Origin: DATARR01 sp044868005
GTDB taxonomy: Bacteria; Acidobacteriota; Thermoanaerobaculia; Multivoradales; UBA5704
Direction of reading: 5' to 3'
NCBI GenBank assembly: GCA_044868005.1
Contig: JBIOVX010000285.1
Span: forward strand, 11,082 to 75,081
Length of the DNA: 64,000 bases
Shown here: piece by piece, positions 48,913 through 57,235 of the stretch
Position numbering within the stretch: position 1 is the first letter of the stretch
Layout: the number at the start of each line of letters is the position of its first letter
Position numbers and translations under genes: made by a program
The notes under the pieces: generated by a model
What the model was told of the DNA's origin: nothing
The model's input: only the letters and a program-made list of their open reading frames with translations
Databases searched by the model: none

Positions 48913-49211
48913 AGGTCGGTAAAGGAAGTCGCCTGCACCGTAGAGGCTGATTCGTAGACTTCCGTCGGCGTGATCACGGTGGCGCCGGAGCTCGTGGCCT
49001 TCAAGGCGGCGAGACTGCCGATGGCGCGGATGCGTTCGAGCACCTGTACCGCCTCCGTCTCCCAGCGTTGATCGACGACCTGGGGGGTGATCGCTTCGTA
49101 GTACCAGCGGCGCAGCTCCAGCGCCGCCTCCTGCGAGACGCGGATCGCGCCGGCGCCCTGTCCGAACGCAATCCAGATCTGCGCCATGATGCCCTCCTGG
49201 CTATAAGACAT
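48882..49211 (-). CDS. Small kinase-partner protein (copy 1)
   Basis: 109 aa. ATG 49211 follows GAGGAGAAAACTC; a second ATG at 49187 also has GGAGG, but the first aligns with copy 2. The start MSYSQEGIMAQIWIAFGQGA and the block LELRRWYYEAIT correspond to MPTQDEIMRQIINLVGAGAG and DALRERYYAWIT in copy 2, and TEVYESASTVQATS to ADVHEAGRQVETTS. No signal peptide or membrane span. Its end overlaps the kinase start. It probably acts with that kinase, perhaps as a substrate or regulator; the family is unknown to me. Confidence 0.75.
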   Translation of the reverse strand: MSYSQEGIMAQIWIAFGQGAGAIRVSQEAALELRRWYYEAITPQVVDQRWETEAVQVLERIRAIGSLAALKATSSGATVITPTEVYESASTVQATSFTDLCPPLPGPPA

Positions 49212-49430
49212 GAGTTTTCTCCTCGGGCATGGCAAAGCCCTGTAGGTTGGGACCGCCTTCACACCAGATGTACGGGGCGCCGGATCGATCTCAGCGGAGA
49301 AACTGCAGATCATCACTGATTGTGTAGAGACGAGTGTAGATCCGGAATTCCCTCCCGTCAAGTTACAGAAACGGCTATCGGGTGACGTGTTTAGATGCGT
49401 GACCGGGCGACTCGAGCGAAGCGGCGGCGC

Positions 49431-52079
49431 TCAGGCGGCGAGGCGGGGGCGCAGCGCCGTGAGCCGCGCCTTGAGCTCGCGCGCGCTGGCGGGCCGGCGG
49501 GTGACCGTCCTGTGGAGCGCCGAGCGGAAGAAATCGCCGAGCAGCGCGTCGTGCTCGGGGCAGGCCTGCGCGAAGTCCGGAACGCGGCCGTGACGGATGC
49601 GGTTCATCAATTGGTGCAGGTCGCCGCCGCTGAAGATCTTGCGGCCGAGCAGGCACTCGTAGAGCACGATGGCGAGGCCCCAGAGATCGAAAGACGTATC
49701 GGCCGGCTGGCCGTTGAGCGCCTCGGGCGACAGATAGGCGAGCGTGCCGACGAGCTGCTTGGAGGCGGACTCCTCGGTGGGCGTGTGCTGCCAGGCCGAG
49801 GTCGGCGGCGACAGGGCTGAATCCCGCTCCAGGTCGGCGGGCGCGGGCACGGCTTCGTCGCGCCGCAGGTCGAACATGACGCGGGCGATGCCGAAATCCA
49901 TCAGCTTGGGCACGCCGTCCTTGGTGTAGCCGATGTTGCTCGGCTTGATGTCGCGATGCAGGATGTCCGAGGCGTGGAGGTGCTCGAGGGCCTCGGCCAT
50001 GGCGATGCCGAGCGCCAGGGTCTCGGCGGCGTCGAGCCGCCGCTTCTCGATGCGCTGCGTGAGCGTGCCTCCCTCCAGCAGCTCCATGACCAGCATCGGC
50101 GTCCCCTGCCAGGTCTCCATGCCATAGACCGGCGCCAGGTGCGGATGGGAGACCGCCGCCGCCGTGCGCGCTTCGCGCCGCAGCCGCATGGCATCCTCCG
50201 GCGACACCCGCCGCAGGGTCTTCACCGCCACCGGCCGCCCGAGCGACAGGTCGCTGCCGCGGTAGACGACGCCCATGCCGCCCGTGCCGATCCGCCGCTC
50301 GAAGCGGAATTTCCCCGGCAGCACGTAGGGCACGTGCGACGGCTCGAGCCGGCGGCTGCACGAGCTGCAGAAGACGGTGTAGGAGGGATACAGCCGGCCG
50401 CAGTTGGGACACTCCTTCGCCAGCTCCGCCGCGGCGGCGGGATCGGGAGCGGGCGGGGCCGCCTCGCCTTCCACCGGCTCCTGCCAGCTCCGCTGCGACG
50501 AGCCCTGCGAGCGGCCCAACTCCATCTCCAGCACCCACGCGGCGCTGCTGGCGATGGCGCGCAGGAGCTGGCGGTCCTCGCGGAAGAACGGCAGGCCGCT
50601 CTTCTTCTCGCCGAGCCCGATCAAGCCGAGCAGCGAGCCGTCGCGCGCCAGGATGGGCGCGAGCAGGCGGAAGCCGCTGTCCACCAGCCAGTGCCGCTCC
50701 GCCTCCGGCAGCTTGGCCAGGGGCGAGCGCGGGTCTTCGAGCTGGACCGCCAGCGGCTCGCTGGCGCTCGCGATCAGCGCCGCGAGAGCCGAGGAGGCGT
50801 CGAGGCGCCGGCCCCGCACCTTGGGATCGGCGAGCACTCCCAGGCGAGGCTCGAAGGCCATCAGCGAGACGCTCTCCGGATGCAGCGCGCCTCCGGCCTC
50901 GCGGCCGAGCAGGTTGGCGAGGTCCTCGACGCCGTTGGTGGCGCGGATGCGCTCCACCAGCAGCGTCAGGGTCTGGCGGGCGTCGTACTGCTCGCGGAAA
51001 AAGTGGCGGTCGATCGAGTCGAGGAGGGTCTTGCGGTAGCGCAGCGCCGCCATGCCCACCGCGGCGGAGGAGGCGAGGAGCGGCAGGTGCGGACCGGAGA
51101 AGATCTCCTCCAGTTTGTGCGCGCGGTGCTGGTAGAGGTAAGCGGCCAGCGCGATCAGCGGCACCACCGCGAGCCCCACGGCGGAGTAGCGGGCCAGGCC
51201 GTACTGCAGCGCCCGGCGCGCGATCAGCTTGACGTTGAGCACATGGAGGACGAGGACGCTGTAACCGGCGGTGAAAGGTACCGAGCAGAAGAGGACGAAC
51301 AGCCCGATGTAGAGGGGGAAAGGAATCTCCGCCGATCTGCCCAGGGCGTCGGCCGCCGCGTCGATCAGGATATAGGTCAGGAACGGCGCCATCGCCGCGA
51401 GCGCGATCACGAACAGGCGCGCCCGGCGGGCCTCGGGTTCCTGCGCGATCCCGGGGATGCGCGCCAGCAGCAGGGCGAGGGCGAGGATCGCCAGCACCAG
51501 GACGATCCCGTAGTACCCGTAGCTCGGCTTGGAAGGCGCGAGCTCACTCAAAGTGAGCCCCGGCCGGCCCCAACTCCCGATCACGTTGAGCAGCAGCCGG
51601 CCTGCCTGCAGGGTGAACAGCCCGATGCCGGCCGCCAGCGAGACCCGGGTCCCCACGCCGAGGACCCGCCGCAGGCGGAACGAGGTCGGCTCGGTGGGGA
51701 ACTCCCCCACGAACCGCCAGAAGAAGTAAGGCAGGAAGGCGTCGGCGTGCAGGCTGCTCAGCACCAGGGCCGCGACGCCCAGGCCGTCGCCGGCGGCGGC
51801 CACCAGCCGCAGCAGGAAACGGTTCGAGAAGGGGGTCGCGAGGAGCAGGAAGAAGACGCCCAGGAGGGCGGCGCGCCGGTCGCCGGAGCCGCCGAGGCGC
51901 AGGACGGCTCCTCCCGCCGCATAGGCGCAGAGCGGCAGCAGGAGGAGCGGATGGGGAAGGATCGTGTCGCCGGAGAGATCCGTCGGCGACAGCGTCCCCC
52001 ACACGACGCCGAGGAGGGCGACGGCCAGCTTGCAGCCGACGAGGACGAGGAGCAGGCGTTCCCAGGACTGGCTCTTCAA
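49431..52079 (-). CDS. Membrane GAF / zinc-ribbon / Ser-Thr protein kinase (copy 2)
   Basis: 882 aa if the TTG at 52079 is used; the next candidate, ATG 52184, would run 74 bp into the preceding small gene. The layout is the same as copy 1: about ten membrane helices (LLLVLVGCKLAVALLGVVWG, GYYGIVLVLAILALALLLA), a GAF-like domain (GFRLLAPILARDGSLLGLIG), zinc ribbon CPNCGRLYPSYTVFCSSC, and a complete kinase domain with GTGGMGVVYRG, VAVKTLR, LHRDIKPSNIGY, MDFGIARVM and SPEALNG. The activation segment is shorter and less acidic than copy 1. Similarity across the whole length shows tandem duplication. Confidence 0.88.
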   Translation of the reverse strand: MKSQSWERLLLVLVGCKLAVALLGVVWGTLSPTDLSGDTILPHPLLLLPLCAYAAGGAVLRLGGSGDRRAALLGVFFLLLATPFSNRFLLRLVAAAGDGLGVAALVLSSLHADAFLPYFFWRFVGEFPTEPTSFRLRRVLGVGTRVSLAAGIGLFTLQAGRLLLNVIGSWGRPGLTLSELAPSKPSYGYYGIVLVLAILALALLLARIPGIAQEPEARRARLFVIALAAMAPFLTYILIDAAADALGRSAEIPFPLYIGLFVLFCSVPFTAGYSVLVLHVLNVKLIARRALQYGLARYSAVGLAVVPLIALAAYLYQHRAHKLEEIFSGPHLPLLASSAAVGMAALRYRKTLLDSIDRHFFREQYDARQTLTLLVERIRATNGVEDLANLLGREAGGALHPESVSLMAFEPRLGVLADPKVRGRRLDASSALAALIASASEPLAVQLEDPRSPLAKLPEAERHWLVDSGFRLLAPILARDGSLLGLIGLGEKKSGLPFFREDRQLLRAIASSAAWVLEMELGRSQGSSQRSWQEPVEGEAAPPAPDPAAAAELAKECPNCGRLYPSYTVFCSSCSRRLEPSHVPYVLPGKFRFERRIGTGGMGVVYRGSDLSLGRPVAVKTLRRVSPEDAMRLRREARTAAAVSHPHLAPVYGMETWQGTPMLVMELLEGGTLTQRIEKRRLDAAETLALGIAMAEALEHLHASDILHRDIKPSNIGYTKDGVPKLMDFGIARVMFDLRRDEAVPAPADLERDSALSPPTSAWQHTPTEESASKQLVGTLAYLSPEALNGQPADTSFDLWGLAIVLYECLLGRKIFSGGDLHQLMNRIRHGRVPDFAQACPEHDALLGDFFRSALHRTVTRRPASARELKARLTALRPRLAA

Positions 52080-52110
52080 GCGGTCGCTGACCTCGCCGGT
52101 CGAAAGCTCT

Positions 52111-52431
52111 CTAGCCGCTGATCGGGTCCGGACAGTGGGGGCAATCCGAGGTGGTCTCCACCTGGCGGCCCGCCTCGTGGACATCCGCCTTGCCGGGCTT
52201 CTTTTTCCCGGCCAGGTGTTTGCCGATCTTCTCGAACTGCTTCTGGATCTTCTTGCCGGCCTCGGCGTCCCAGATCTCCTGCGGGGAGGTCGGCACGTTC
52301 TCTTTCTTCTTGGTGATCCAGGCGTAGTAACGCTCGCGAAGGGCGTCCTGCACCTCGTCCGACAACGCGGTGCCCGCTCCCGCACCGACCAGGTTGATGA
52401 TCTGCCGCATGATCTCGTCTTGAGTTGGCAT
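52111..52431 (-). CDS. Small kinase-partner protein (copy 2)
   Basis: 106 aa. ATG 52431 follows GGGAGGGACTC. Predicted helical with a Gly/Ala turn (LVGAGAG), a helix DEVQDALRERYYAWITKKKE, and a Lys-rich segment (KHLAGKKKPGKADV). It ends in SDCPHCPDPISG, where copy 1 has LCPPLPGPPA, so the CxxC is not strictly conserved. It lies 31 bp before the start of kinase copy 2. Function is inferred only from the repeated linkage. Confidence 0.78.
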   Translation of the reverse strand: MPTQDEIMRQIINLVGAGAGTALSDEVQDALRERYYAWITKKKENVPTSPQEIWDAEAGKKIQKQFEKIGKHLAGKKKPGKADVHEAGRQVETTSDCPHCPDPISG

Positions 52432-52588
52432 GAGTCCCTCCCATATTGAAACACAGGTTGAGAATGCGAGCGCGCGGTGACTTCAGTGGATGGCCGGAGA
52501 CCGGCTCGAAAAGGAATTTCGCTTGATGCGGAATTCTAGGACAGGGGGATGAGGCGGTCAACGACCTCACCCCTGTCTTTAAAGCCCG

Positions 52589-53194
52589 CTAGTACTTGAC
52601 GCTGCACCCGTACGGCTTGGTCGAAGCCGGATCGGGATTCTTGCCACCCTTCTCGGCGTTGAGGCCGCCGGCCACGTAGTTCTTGCGCTCCGCCTTCGCC
52701 TTGCGCCCCGGCGGATCGTCGTCGATAGCGCCGTTGTAGGCGATCTTGCCGTCCTTGCCGATGATGAACATGTGCGGCGTGGTCCTGGCCTCGTAGGCGT
52801 GGCCGACGGCGCCCGTCTCGTCGTACAGCACGGCGTAGCTGATGCCGTTTTTCTTGTTATATGCCAGGGTCTCAGCCGGCTGCAGGAAGTCCTGATGGCT
52901 CGGGTTGGTGCTGTTGATGCCCAGCCACACGACCTCGCCGTGCTGCCTGGCCAGGTCCGACATCGTCTTCTCTCGCGCGTGGCGGTCCGAGAAGGGACAG
53001 TTCGGGTTCACCCATTCGAGCACCACGACCTTGCCCTTGTAGTCGGCGAGCGAGTGGGTCTTGCCGTCCACTCCCTTGAGCTTGAAGGCGGGAGCCGTCT
53101 CGCCCGTGGTGCCGCCGGCGCAGGCGGGCAGGGCGGCGATGAGCAGGGCGGCCAGGCCGAGGAGAAGGATGCGGGACTTCACGTTGCTGCGCAT
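52589..53194 (-). CDS. Exported redoxin/thioredoxin-fold lipoprotein
   Basis: 201 aa. Signal peptide with lipobox-like LPAC (Cys ~25). The redoxin fold is clear: APAFKLKGVDGKTHSL, VVVLEWVNPNCPFSDRHARE, VVWLGINSTNP and TPHMFIIGKDGKIAYNGAID. The active-site segment has one Cys only (NPNCPFS), where thioredoxins have CxxC, so it is peroxiredoxin-like. It is 21 bp downstream of the DsbD-like gene and probably acts with it in the periplasm. Confidence 0.9.
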   Translation of the reverse strand: MRSNVKSRILLLGLAALLIAALPACAGGTTGETAPAFKLKGVDGKTHSLADYKGKVVVLEWVNPNCPFSDRHAREKTMSDLARQHGEVVWLGINSTNPSHQDFLQPAETLAYNKKNGISYAVLYDETGAVGHAYEARTTPHMFIIGKDGKIAYNGAIDDDPPGRKAKAERKNYVAGGLNAEKGGKNPDPASTKPYGCSVKY

Positions 53195-53215
53195 GTTCGA
53201 CCTCCTGAAGTCTGG

Positions 53216-55045
53216 TTAGGGATCGGCTGCCGCGCGTGCGTCGGCGGCCGGTGGGGTGAAAGATAATTGAAATCGGTTGTCGTCCGCGAGCCACAGGGCG
53301 CCGGCCGCGCAGGCCGCGACGCCGAGGGCCAGCGCGAGCTTCAGCGCCCTGCCGAAGCCGTCGCGGGCGCGCAGCCAGGCGAGCAGGGCCATGGCCAGCA
53401 GGGAGAGCTCGATCCAGGCGAGCCCCTCGGGGCTGACCTGGCGGGAGAGGCCTCGCAGGGTCCAGAAGGTGCCCGCTCCGGCGAGGAAGCCGAGGCCCTC
53501 GCGCAGCCGCGGCCGCCAGCTCTCACCGCCCGGCGCGGCGCGAACGGCCGACGGCGTCACCGCCAGCACGAGGTAGGGCAGCGCCAGGCCGACCCCCACG
53601 ACGGCGAAGACGGCGCAGGCCGCCGCCGGCCCGCGCCCGGACGCGTAGCCGAGCGGCTCCCGCAGCATGGGCACGGGCCAGGCGAGGGCGAGCGGCACGG
53701 TGAACAAGCCGGCGAGGAGATGGCGTCCCGTGCCGGCCCGGGAAGAGCCCTCCCGCGGCAAGGGCAGCTCGACCAGCCCCCAGAGATTCAGCGCCAGCAG
53801 CGCCGAGAAGACGGCGAGCAGAGCTCCCACGGCGGGCTCCTGCGCCTGCGCTCCCCAGCCCACCGGCAGCCCGGCGCGGCGGGCGGCGAGAGCCAGCGCG
53901 GCAAGACCCCAGGAGGCGCCGACGATGCCGGTCGCCGCCGCCGCGGCTCCCTCGCGCACGCCGGATCCGCCGCCGCGGCGCAGCTCGAGCACGGCGCCGG
54001 CAAGGAGGGGCAGCACCGTGGGCGCCAGGCTCAACAGGGCGCCGCCCAGGAAGGCCCAGATCAGGAGCCTCGGGAGGCGGTCCGGCCCTGCGGGGGCCTT
54101 CTCCGGCGCCGCCGCCGCCGCGGTCAGGACCTCGACCTCGCGCCGGTCTTCGAGGTCGAGACGCTCGCCGTTCCGCGTCAGGCTCGACGCCGTCCAGGCG
54201 ACGGCGACTCTTTCGGGGAGCGGCTTGCCCGCCACCCGCGGCTTCATCGGCACGTGGAAGATCACGCCGTCCGCCAGTGCCTTCACCCGCGGCCGGCCGG
54301 CGTCCAGGGACTCGCTCGTCTCCAGGAAGAGGTCGGTTCTGCCCGGCTGCGCCTTCACGCCCAGGACGCTGATCTCAAGCTCCGGCCCCCCCGCGCGGCC
54401 GGCGTCCAGCAGAGTGCTGACCCTGACGCCCGGCGCTTCCTCCACGGTCTTCGGCACCCGGTCGAGCCAGGTGCGGAGGAGCGGCGCCGTCTCGGGATCC
54501 TTGAGGGTCCGCTCCCCCAGCGGCTGCTCCAGGGTGAGCGTGTAGCGGTAGGGTACGCAGTCGATCTTGCAGACCAGGTAGTCGACATCCGCCTTGATGA
54601 AGAAGGGGACGGGGCGGGGGAGCTGTCCATCGGGGGGGACCTCGAGAGCCGGAAGGGCGTCCGGCCAGAGGGTCGCCTGCACCGGGTAGACCACCTCGTC
54701 CTCGTAGCCGAAGGCGACGAGGCCGCCGGGCAGGTCGAAGCGCCGGGGCGTGGGCCACAGCAGCTCCGGTTTGCCCAGCACCTCGGCCGGCTGGAAGGTG
54801 ACCGCCGGCGGGAATCCGGCGTCGCCGCTGTTCTTCCAGTAGGCGTGCCAGCCTGGAGCCAGCCGGAAATGGAGGCCCAGGAGGAGCTCGCCGCCGCGCG
54901 GCGCCGTCCCCCAGGGGCTGATCAGCCGCACGCGCGACTGCGGATTGGACGACCACTCGCTCGCCGCCCCCCGCGCCGGGCTCGGCGCGAGGAGGATTGC
55001 CGCTGCGGCGGTGAAGGAGAGAAGCGCGGTCTTCGGCGGGTTCAT
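53216..55045 (-). CDS. DsbD-like protein without membrane cysteines
   Basis: 609 aa from ATG 55045 (GTG 55051 also possible). Signal peptide, then a DsbD/ScsB-type N-terminal domain: GWHAYWKNSGDAG and the Cys pair in DYLVCKIDCVP (intact). The membrane domain (~330-600) aligns with the CcdA/DsbD core, but the first motif reads LLSLAPTVLPLL where the family has PCVLP, and the second reads LALAWPVPML where it has TPCTAPF. Both electron-carrying Cys are missing, and there is no C-terminal thioredoxin domain. It cannot move electrons as DsbD does, so it may have another role, perhaps with the redoxin encoded downstream. Confidence 0.85.
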   Translation of the reverse strand: MNPPKTALLSFTAAAAILLAPSPARGAASEWSSNPQSRVRLISPWGTAPRGGELLLGLHFRLAPGWHAYWKNSGDAGFPPAVTFQPAEVLGKPELLWPTPRRFDLPGGLVAFGYEDEVVYPVQATLWPDALPALEVPPDGQLPRPVPFFIKADVDYLVCKIDCVPYRYTLTLEQPLGERTLKDPETAPLLRTWLDRVPKTVEEAPGVRVSTLLDAGRAGGPELEISVLGVKAQPGRTDLFLETSESLDAGRPRVKALADGVIFHVPMKPRVAGKPLPERVAVAWTASSLTRNGERLDLEDRREVEVLTAAAAAPEKAPAGPDRLPRLLIWAFLGGALLSLAPTVLPLLAGAVLELRRGGGSGVREGAAAAATGIVGASWGLAALALAARRAGLPVGWGAQAQEPAVGALLAVFSALLALNLWGLVELPLPREGSSRAGTGRHLLAGLFTVPLALAWPVPMLREPLGYASGRGPAAACAVFAVVGVGLALPYLVLAVTPSAVRAAPGGESWRPRLREGLGFLAGAGTFWTLRGLSRQVSPEGLAWIELSLLAMALLAWLRARDGFGRALKLALALGVAACAAGALWLADDNRFQLSFTPPAADARAAADP

Positions 55046-55081
55046 GGCCACCCTCGCGCCAAGCCTAACCCATCCCCGCGA

Positions 55082-55112
55082 TTGACGCGCCCCCCGGGGC
55101 GGGTGCTATGCT
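55082..55112 (+). promoter_or_regulatory. Promoter of the mglA-nrdR-hsp20-lon-thiL series
   Basis: TTGACG (55082-55087) and TATGCT (55107-55112), spaced by 19 bp. The expected start of transcription is about 28 nt before ATG 55147. Confidence 0.4.
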
Positions 55113-55146
55113 CCGGGGTCCCGTTTACGTCCGCACGACAGCTCCC

Positions 55147-56259
55147 ATGGTGTTCTTCAATTACAGCACGATGCAGATGGCGGCCAAGGTCGTTTACTAC
55201 GGCCCCGGCCTGTGCGGCAAGACGACCAACCTCCACTACATCTACCAGCACACCGCCGGTGAATCGCGCGGCGAGATGGTCTCGCTGGAGACCGAGACGG
55301 ACCGCACCCTGTTCTTCGACCTGCTGCCCATCGACGTCGGCTCGATCGCCGGCTTCAACACGCGCATCCAGCTCTACACCGTTCCCGGACAGGTGTTCTA
55401 CAACACCACCCGCAAGCTGGTGCTCAAGGGCGTGGACGGCGTCGTCTTCGTCGCCGACTCGCAGCGGGCGATGCAGCAGGCCAACCTCGACTCGTTCCGC
55501 AACCTGGAGGAGAACCTGGCGGAGATGGGCTTGTCGGTGGATACCCTGCCGCTGGTGCTCCAGTTCAACAAGCGCGACCTTGCCGACATCGGCTCGGTCG
55601 AGGAGCTGAACGCCGCCCTCAACCGCCACGACTGGCCCTGGTTCGAGGCCTCGGCGGTGACTGGGATGGGCGTGTTCGAGACGCTCAAGGGCATCTCCAA
55701 GCACACCCTGCTGTCGCTCAAGAAGCGGCTCGGCCGCAACGAGCCGGCGAGCCGTCCGGCCGCCGCCGCCGTGAAACCGCCGCCGGCTGCCGCAGTGCCG
55801 CCTCCCGCGCCGGCCGCCACGGCCCCGCCGCCGCGGCCGCCCGCCGCGCCGCCCGCGGCTCCCCCCCGCCCGGCCGCCGCCACGCCGCCCGCGCCGCCGC
55901 CGGCGGCCCGCCCGGCCCCGGCCGCCGCGCCGGCGAAGACGCCCTTGCGCACCGTGGACGTGCTCTCCGAGCTCGAGAAGCTGCGCCGCGAGGCCATGCA
56001 GCAGCCGGCTCCCGCGCCCGTCCGCCCGGCCGCGCCCGCCGCCGGCAACGGCCGCGGCGAGCTCTCCAGGACCATCGAGATGACCCTCCGGCGCGCCGAT
56101 TTCCAGCGCGCCCGCCGCTTCCTCGTCAGCTTCCAGGTGGAGGACGACCAGCACCGGGTGATGGACGCCGTGCGCGACCTCCAGGTCGACATCAAGGACG
56201 CCGCCAGCCTGGAGAAGCTCCTCCTGCACCTCAACATCGCGCTGAGCTCCAAGGGGTAG
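55147..56259 (+). CDS. MglA-like small GTPase with C-terminal extension
   Basis: 370 aa from ATG 55147. The MglA-type GTPase domain covers residues 1-~195: MVFFNYSTMQMAAKVVYYG, P-loop GPGLCGKT, the switch-region VSLETETDRTLFFDLLP, the Walker B-like LYTVPGQVFYN, FNKRD and SA. A Pro/Ala-rich linker (~200-280) leads to a ~90-residue helical C-domain (SRTIEMTLRRADFQRARRFL, LEKLLLHLNIALSS). MglA proteins normally end after the GTPase domain and set polarity in gliding bacteria; the extension probably recruits another partner. No MglB gene is adjacent. It heads a tight operon with nrdR (28-bp gap). Confidence 0.92.
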   Translation: MVFFNYSTMQMAAKVVYYGPGLCGKTTNLHYIYQHTAGESRGEMVSLETETDRTLFFDLLPIDVGSIAGFNTRIQLYTVPGQVFYNTTRKLVLKGVDGVVFVADSQRAMQQANLDSFRNLEENLAEMGLSVDTLPLVLQFNKRDLADIGSVEELNAALNRHDWPWFEASAVTGMGVFETLKGISKHTLLSLKKRLGRNEPASRPAAAAVKPPPAAAVPPPAPAATAPPPRPPAAPPAAPPRPAAATPPAPPPAARPAPAAAPAKTPLRTVDVLSELEKLRREAMQQPAPAPVRPAAPAAGNGRGELSRTIEMTLRRADFQRARRFLVSFQVEDDQHRVMDAVRDLQVDIKDAASLEKLLLHLNIALSSKG

Positions 56260-56287
56260 CGGTGCGGCTCTTGCCACGGGCCCGTTG

Positions 56288-56758
56288 ATGCGATGCCCCT
56301 TCTGCTCCGAGAACCGCGACCGGGTCGTCGACTCGCGCGAGAGCCGTGACGGCGCCACCATCCGCCGCCGCCGCGAGTGCCTCTCCTGCGGCCGGCGCTT
56401 CACCTCCTACGAGCAGATCGAAGACATTCCCTATAGGGTCGTCAAGCACGACGGCAGCCGCGAGGAGTTCAGCCGCAAGAAGCTCCTCGGCGGCCTGCTC
56501 AAGGCGTGCGAGAAGCGCCCCATCTCGCTCCTGCAACTGGAGGCGATCGTCGATCAGGCCGAGTCGATGCTCAGCGAGCGGGAGGAGCGCGAGATCTCGA
56601 CCAAGGAGATCGGCGCCTTTATCATGGAACGGCTGAAGGAGCTCGACCAGGTCGCCTACGTGCGCTTCGCTTCCGTCTACCGCCGCTTCGAGGACATCGA
56701 CGCCTTCATGGACGTGGTCAAGTCGCTGCTGCAACCGGGCAAGGCCAAGGAGGCGTAG
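56288..56758 (+). CDS. nrdR: Transcriptional repressor NrdR
   Basis: 156 aa. ATG 56288; the TTG codon before it is not needed. N-terminal zinc ribbon CPFC...CLSCGRRF, then an ATP-cone domain (VVKHDGSREEFSRKKLLGGL, RPISLLQLEAIVDQAE) and the C-terminal YVRFASVYRRFEDIDAF. It represses ribonucleotide reductase genes in response to (d)ATP. No nrd genes lie nearby. hsp20 starts 6 bp after its stop. Confidence 0.96.
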   Translation: MRCPFCSENRDRVVDSRESRDGATIRRRRECLSCGRRFTSYEQIEDIPYRVVKHDGSREEFSRKKLLGGLLKACEKRPISLLQLEAIVDQAESMLSEREEREISTKEIGAFIMERLKELDQVAYVRFASVYRRFEDIDAFMDVVKSLLQPGKAKEA

Positions 56759-56764
56759 ACCGTC

Positions 56765-57235
56765 ATGGCCGCCCGGTTCGAATCCCTCTTCGTCATCTCG
56801 CGCTTCCAGGCCGAGCTCGACCGCCTCTTCCAGGAGGCGATGCAGATCGGCGACAGCGACCTGCCGCTGGGCGAGTGGCAGCCCGCCCTCGACGTCATCG
56901 AGACGCCGGAGGCCGTCCTCATCCTGGCCGAGCTGCCCGGCTTCGCCGCCGCCGACGTGCGCATCGAGGTGCGCGGCACGCGCATCCTCATCTCCGGCAC
57001 CAAGTCCACCGCGCTGCCGGACGGCAAGAAGACGAAGATCAAGTTCCACTGCCTGGAGCGCGGCCACGGACGCTTCAGCCGCGAGATCCACGTCCTCTCG
57101 CCGGTCAACACCCACCAGGGCTCGGCGCGCCTGCGCGACGGCCTGCTGACGCTCGAGCTGCCGAAGATCCAGGACAAGCGCCAAGAGGCTCGTCTATTGC
57201 ATATCGAGGAGGGCGAGGAAACCCCGGATGACTAA
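56765..57235 (+). CDS. Hsp20/alpha-crystallin small heat-shock protein
   Basis: 156 aa. The alpha-crystallin domain spans ~35-130: WQPALDVIETPEAVLILAEL, PGFAAADVRIEVRGTRILIS, GHGRFSREIHVL and the G-x-L end DGLLTLELPK. The short N-terminus (FQAELDRLFQEAMQ) is usual for bacterial class A members. It overlaps the start of lon by 8 bp, so chaperone and protease are co-expressed, which is fitting for protein quality control. Confidence 0.95.
   Translation: MAARFESLFVISRFQAELDRLFQEAMQIGDSDLPLGEWQPALDVIETPEAVLILAELPGFAAADVRIEVRGTRILISGTKSTALPDGKKTKIKFHCLERGHGRFSREIHVLSPVNTHQGSARLRDGLLTLELPKIQDKRQEARLLHIEEGEETPDD

Noticed and set aside
47014..48957. 647-aa plus-strand open frame
   Set aside because: Antisense to the first membrane kinase; low complexity and no start signal.
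49956..52121. 721-aa plus-strand open frame
   Set aside because: Antisense to the second membrane kinase, same reasoning.
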